From Lachnospiraceae bacterium (GTDB lineage Bacteria; Bacillota; Clostridia; Lachnospirales; Lachnospiraceae), in NCBI GenBank assembly GCA_022845955.1, contig AP025576.1, positions 4,092,001 through 4,156,000 of the forward strand: a stretch of DNA of 64,000 nt, given 5' to 3'. Every line of letters starts with the position of its first letter. Position 1 is the stretch's first letter. The position numbers were made by a program, and so were the translations under genes. Below are positions 60,981-64,000 of this stretch, piece by piece. Below the pieces are notes generated by a model. The model was not told the origin of the DNA. It saw only the letters and a program-made list of their open reading frames with translations, and did not search any database.

Positions 60981-61856
60981 TTAATAGGTAAAGAGCTGTG
61001 TCCAATAATTCACGCCGTTCCCATCCTGGTAATAGCCCACTCCAATGGATGTGAACTTTTCATTTAAGATATTGGCCCTGTGCCCGGCGCTGTTCATCCA
61101 GCTTTCCATAACCTGCTCCGGCGTTTTCTGTCCCCATGCTATATTTTCTCCGGAACCATTATAGTTGACGCCCTGCTCCTTTAACGCGGTGCTGAAATTG
61201 CTTCCGTCCGGTCTTGTATGGGCAAAAGAGGTCTTGATTTCCACCGCTCTGACCTGGGCTGCGGCCTGAACGTTCTGGTTTACCTGAAGGGCGGAAAGTC
61301 CAACTTTGGCACGCTCCTCATTCACCAGCTTTGCTACCTGGGCCGCAAAGGAAAGCTGACTGTCATTGTCTCCCGGTTTATTCTCTTCCGAACCGCCCGG
61401 ATTGTTCTGATCCGGATTATTCTCATCCGGCTTCTGGCCAGGTTTGTCTGCATCCGGCTTATCCGTATCCGGTTTGTCCGTGTCAGGCTTGTCTGTACCG
61501 GGATTATCCGTATCCGGTTTGTCTGTGCCGGGCTTGTCTGTATCCGGTTTGTCCGTATCAGGCAGGCCGGTATCAGGCTTTCCGCCTCCCTGGTTGTCAT
61601 CCGGCAGGGTATCGCAGGGAGGTATTACTACCGGACAGTCTCCCCACTGAATGGACCCAAAAGAATTCCCCATATTTTCCAGCTTATCTTTTATTTCACC
61701 AATGGAGTTCCCATTGACCACCACAACATTTTTATAATTCCCCTGGCTGCTTCCGGCAGCTTCAGCGGTAAGAACTGTATTCGGCCCGATGCCGGCCGCC
61801 ATTCCCAATGCGGATACGGTAATTGCTCCTGCTGTAAGTAATGTAAGTTTTTTCAT
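60981..61856 (-). CDS. Secreted CAP/SCP-domain protein with repeat linker
   Basis: 291 aa. Signal peptide MKKLTLLTAGAITVSALGMA. Residues about 100-160 are a linker of TDKPDTDKPGTDKPD-type units with Asp/Pro bias. The C-terminal CAP (SCP/PR-1-like) domain (about 168-291) has VNEERAKVGLSALQVN, FAHTRPDGSNFSTALKEQG, GENIAWGQ and ESWMNSAGHRANILNEKFTS, the His/Glu residues of the cleft. Function unknown; resembles YkwD-like proteins of Firmicutes. Start behind AAGGAG. Confidence 0.9.
   Translation of the reverse strand: MKKLTLLTAGAITVSALGMAAGIGPNTVLTAEAAGSSQGNYKNVVVVNGNSIGEIKDKLENMGNSFGSIQWGDCPVVIPPCDTLPDDNQGGGKPDTGLPDTDKPDTDKPGTDKPDTDNPGTDKPDTDKPDTDKPDADKPGQKPDENNPDQNNPGGSEENKPGDNDSQLSFAAQVAKLVNEERAKVGLSALQVNQNVQAAAQVRAVEIKTSFAHTRPDGSNFSTALKEQGVNYNGSGENIAWGQKTPEQVMESWMNSAGHRANILNEKFTSIGVGYYQDGNGVNYWTQLFTY
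61420..61600 (-). repeat. Coding tandem repeat of the CAP protein linker
   Basis: Repeating GTATCCGGTTTGTC- and GTGCCGGGCTTGTC-like 15-bp units code for Asp-Lys-Pro-(Asp/Gly)-Thr. Variable-length tract within the gene. Confidence 0.75.
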
Positions 61857-61945
61857 TGCTGTCTCCTTTACAATTATTACAAATTTGTTACATTTATGTT
61901 ACAAACCTATAATAATATAAAAAACAGCATTCTGATCGTGGAAAG

Positions 61946-62212
61946 TTATGGAAGCGGCAGCTTATGTTCCTGATAAAATTCTTTCAATTCTTTTTTCACA
62001 TCCTCCGGCAGTTCCGTTTTTTTCACATTCCGGATGGCCCCTTCCAAAGCCAGAAGCCTGTGGATACATGCGGATTCATCAATATTCTGTATCATCAGCC
62101 AGGCCCGCCTGCTTCCCAGGCCGGCCAGCTGCCGGCTGGTATAAATCCCCACCTGGTTTAACTGTTCTTCCACAGTTTTTCCAATATTCGGAAGCTTGCT
62201 GAGTTCTCCCAT
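61946..62212 (-). CDS. TfoX C-terminal domain protein
   Basis: 88 aa behind GGAGGGA. The whole length is the TfoX_C (helix-hairpin-helix-like) domain: LSKLPNIGKTVEEQLNQVGI and the IYTSRQLAGLGSRRAWLMIQ block. In TfoX/Sxy proteins this follows an N-terminal domain; here it stands alone. Small DNA-associated role is possible but unproven. Confidence 0.85.
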   Translation of the reverse strand: MGELSKLPNIGKTVEEQLNQVGIYTSRQLAGLGSRRAWLMIQNIDESACIHRLLALEGAIRNVKKTELPEDVKKELKEFYQEHKLPLP

Positions 62213-62286
62213 ACGCTGTCCCTCCGTTTTTGCTGCAACGCAGCTATGCGATCTGTCAATTTCTTCCCTTCCAGTATACTCCTTCT

Positions 62287-63015
62287 TTACAGGGAAGAAA
62301 AGCTTCCGCCGGCCTTATCTCTCTTTTTTCCCAGACCCCAGATCCAGGCCAGCCCGCATAAGACACCGGCCGCACCCAGCAGCGGCTGGTTCCGGGCCAC
62401 CGCCGCACCGCCCCACCATGCGGGGAACAGCCACAGGAAATATTCCGCCCCTCCCCGGATAAAAAAGGGACAAAAAGCCGGCAGCATGGTCAGGGAGGCC
62501 AGTTTTGCCGCCGCCATCCCCTCCAGCCTGTTTTCGGAAAACCGGATAATCAACAGCGCATATACCAGGCCGAAGCCTCCGCCGGATACCGTCAGGCCTG
62601 CAATTGTCCCCATCTGCAGCCTGCTTACAGAAAACGGAAGGAGCAAAAGGCCGGTAAGCACTGTAGCGCATACGGCGGGAATTCCCAGCCTGGATAGCAG
62701 ATACCCTTTTTTTCCAAGAGGTGTTATCGCAGAATAGGAAGCAAGCCCTTCGTCCCGCTCCTCCAGCACCACCATTGCAGATACGAAACAGAACATTGCC
62801 GGGGCCAGCAGGGAATATCCGATATCAATCAGCCTGTAATAAGGAACAAGCACTACCTTCTTATTAAAATATCCGCAAAGCATTTCTTCCAGAAGCGGCA
62901 CACCCCCTTTAAAAAGGATTCCGCACAATATCGGTAGAAGGCAGGCGCAAAGCAGCATCCCATCTCTCCCAATACTTTTGATCATCTGTAAAAAAGCGGC
63001 TTTCTGTGCCCTCAT
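62287..63015 (-). CDS. ABC-2 type transporter permease
   Basis: 242 aa from 63015 behind GGAGTGA. Six membrane segments are visible, including VLVPYYRLIDIGYSLLAPAM and FCFVSAMVVL with the short EERDEG loop (V-V-L-E-E-R-D). That loop is typical of ABC-2 permease families. It overlaps the preceding permease gene by 4 bp. Confidence 0.8.
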   Translation of the reverse strand: MRAQKAAFLQMIKSIGRDGMLLCACLLPILCGILFKGGVPLLEEMLCGYFNKKVVLVPYYRLIDIGYSLLAPAMFCFVSAMVVLEERDEGLASYSAITPLGKKGYLLSRLGIPAVCATVLTGLLLLPFSVSRLQMGTIAGLTVSGGGFGLVYALLIIRFSENRLEGMAAAKLASLTMLPAFCPFFIRGGAEYFLWLFPAWWGGAAVARNQPLLGAAGVLCGLAWIWGLGKKRDKAGGSFSSL

Positions 63016-63698
63016 AATTTCACTCCTCCCAACCGTTTCCACATTTTCTCCATACAAAGCCAGGCCGCCCATGCACAAAGCAGCAGGGACGTTCCCGCCG
63101 CAAGCCAGACGGCAGCGCCGTTCTGCGGGATCCCCAGCAGCATTTTCATACATATCACTGTGGGAAAAAAAGCCAGTATTCCTTCTCTTCCCAGTAAAAA
63201 GAGAATCAGGGGGATAAACAGAATCATTTCTATCGGAACTGTAATAAGAAGATATTGGTTGATACTGTTAATCCCGGAAGCAGCCGCCATCCCCAGCAGG
63301 GAAAACAACAGGGAGCCATATAAGGTTCCCCCAAGCACCAGGGGCAGCCTTTCTTGCCCATAGCCCGCACCGAGCGCCAAAACGGCCGCCACAACAAGGG
63401 AAATACCGGCAAAAGACGCCGCCTTGGACAGCATATATTCCCGGACAGTTACCGGTGATACTGCTATCACCTGCAGCACACGCTGGCTTTTCTCCAGCAG
63501 GATGCAGGCTCCCATGAAAAACAGGCCCATAGCCGCAGGATCGGAAAATATGAGCACGGCGGCTGCGGCCTCCCTCCATTCCCCGGGCAATACAGACAGC
63601 AAAAGCAGGTAAAGCAGGGTTAAAATACTATATAAAAACCAGAAGCCATAAACCGCCTGAAACCGGATATCCCCGGCAAGCAAACGAAGCAGTCTCAT
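63012..63698 (-). CDS. ABC-2 type transporter permease
   Basis: 228 aa behind GGGGAGGG. Six membrane helices, with LLEKSQRVLQVIAVSPVTVR as the typical short loop (L-L-E-K-S-Q-R-V-L). Forms a two-permease exporter with the preceding gene and the ATPase. Overlaps the ATPase gene by 4 bp. Confidence 0.8.
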   Translation of the reverse strand: MRLLRLLAGDIRFQAVYGFWFLYSILTLLYLLLLSVLPGEWREAAAAVLIFSDPAAMGLFFMGACILLEKSQRVLQVIAVSPVTVREYMLSKAASFAGISLVVAAVLALGAGYGQERLPLVLGGTLYGSLLFSLLGMAAASGINSINQYLLITVPIEMILFIPLILFLLGREGILAFFPTVICMKMLLGIPQNGAAVWLAAGTSLLLCAWAAWLCMEKMWKRLGGVKL

Positions 63699-64000
63699 AT
63701 CAGCGCCCTCCCCGTAACCTCAAGAAAAATATCATTCAGATCCGGCTCGCTCGTGTGCAGAGAGGTCAGTCTGTTTTCCCTGAGCAGGTTTTGCAGAAAC
63801 AGGTCACTTCCAGTTTCCGAAAGCGGGCATTCCCTTTTCTCTTCCCTGCCGTCCTCTTCCCTGCGATACGTATACACAAGGCGGGCCGCCCCTTTCTGCA
63901 TGACCAGATTATGGGGGCTGTCCAGCGCCCGTACCGCCCCGTTTACAATAAAAGCCACCCGATCGCAAAGTTCGGCGGCGTCATGCATGTTATGGGTGGT
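63695..64000 (-). CDS. ABC transporter ATP-binding protein (N-terminal part outside window)
   Basis: The C-terminal 101 codons are in the window. TTHNMHDAAELCDRVAFIVN includes the H-loop and following helix, and SEPDLNDIFLEVTGRALI is the closing segment of the CcmA/NatA-type ATPases. The Walker motifs are beyond base 64000. First gene of a three-gene exporter; substrate unknown. Confidence 0.85.
   Translation of the reverse strand, partial: TTHNMHDAAELCDRVAFIVNGAVRALDSPHNLVMQKGAARLVYTYRREEDGREEKRECPLSETGSDLFLQNLLRENRLTSLHTSEPDLNDIFLEVTGRALI

Noticed and set aside
61420-61600. CRISPR-like repeat appearance
   Set aside because: The repeats are 15-bp in-frame coding units without spacers; a protein linker.

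Overview
The window reads as chromosomal DNA of a spore-forming anaerobic Clostridium-type Firmicute, most likely Lachnospiraceae and probably gut-associated. Support comes from two sporulation/germination genes (spoIIP, gpr), a collagen-like protein of exosporium type, strong AGGAGG ribosome binding sites, an Ech-type energy-converting hydrogenase with its Hyp maturation genes, glycoside hydrolases, and small families common in that group (DUF3795, DUF2871, YcxB-like). The family assignment is inference; no rRNA or tRNA gene was seen. Most genes lie on the minus strand.

Layout. (1) 1-6.0 kb is core: hemW (cut by the window edge), lepA, spoIIP and gpr on the minus strand, then rpsT on the plus strand with a clear promoter, TTG start and terminator. 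(2) 6.1-9.0 kb is a BlaI/BlaR1-type repressor-sensor pair whose sensor carries an RCC1-like repeat domain in place of a penicillin-binding domain. (3) 9.2-10.4 kb is a cyclopropane fatty acid synthase. (4) 10.4-28.5 kb is an accessory stretch of small stand-alone enzymes: GNAT acetyltransferases, methyltransferases, flavodoxin-like reductases, HAD phosphatases, a CAT-like acetyltransferase, a nucleoside phosphorylase and SnoaL/SRPBCC folds. Inside it is a plus-strand luxE-luxC-like pair for fatty aldehyde formation with no luciferase genes. Its right end holds decayed genes (methyltransferase, HTH regulator). (5) 28.5-32 kb has a YcxB-like membrane protein, the collagen-like protein, a collapsed YefM/YoeB-type toxin-antitoxin relic, an acylphosphatase and an S1-domain protein.

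(6) 32.1-42.1 kb is one compact ten-gene minus-strand operon, echABCDEF-hypFCDE, behind a near-consensus promoter. It encodes a membrane [NiFe] hydrogenase coupling ferredoxin oxidation to proton reduction and ion translocation, with Fe(CN)2CO assembly factors but no hypA, hypB or endopeptidase gene in the window. (7) 42.2-49.8 kb is carbohydrate-related: a large GH106-like glycosidase divergent from an AraC regulator, a fumarylacetoacetase-family enzyme and a GH13 oligo-1,6-glucosidase. (8) 49.9-51.8 kb is a TetR-controlled pair of membrane proteins with a long inverted repeat between them. (9) 52.1-57.3 kb is a sugar locus: two TIM-barrel isomerases and two Gfo/Idh/MocA oxidoreductases, divergent from an AraC activator with 18-bp tandem repeats in the shared control region. 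(10) 57.3-64 kb is mostly envelope: a Glu/Thr-rich putative wall-anchored protein, a small membrane protein, a secreted CAP-domain protein with a Thr-Asp-Lys-Pro-type linker, a TfoX C-terminal-domain protein, and an ABC exporter cut by the window end.

Dispersed palindromes recur between genes: a 12-bp-arm pair near 32.0 and 60.8 kb, and a second repeat pair near 48.1 and 51.8 kb. These point to a short repeat family in this genome.
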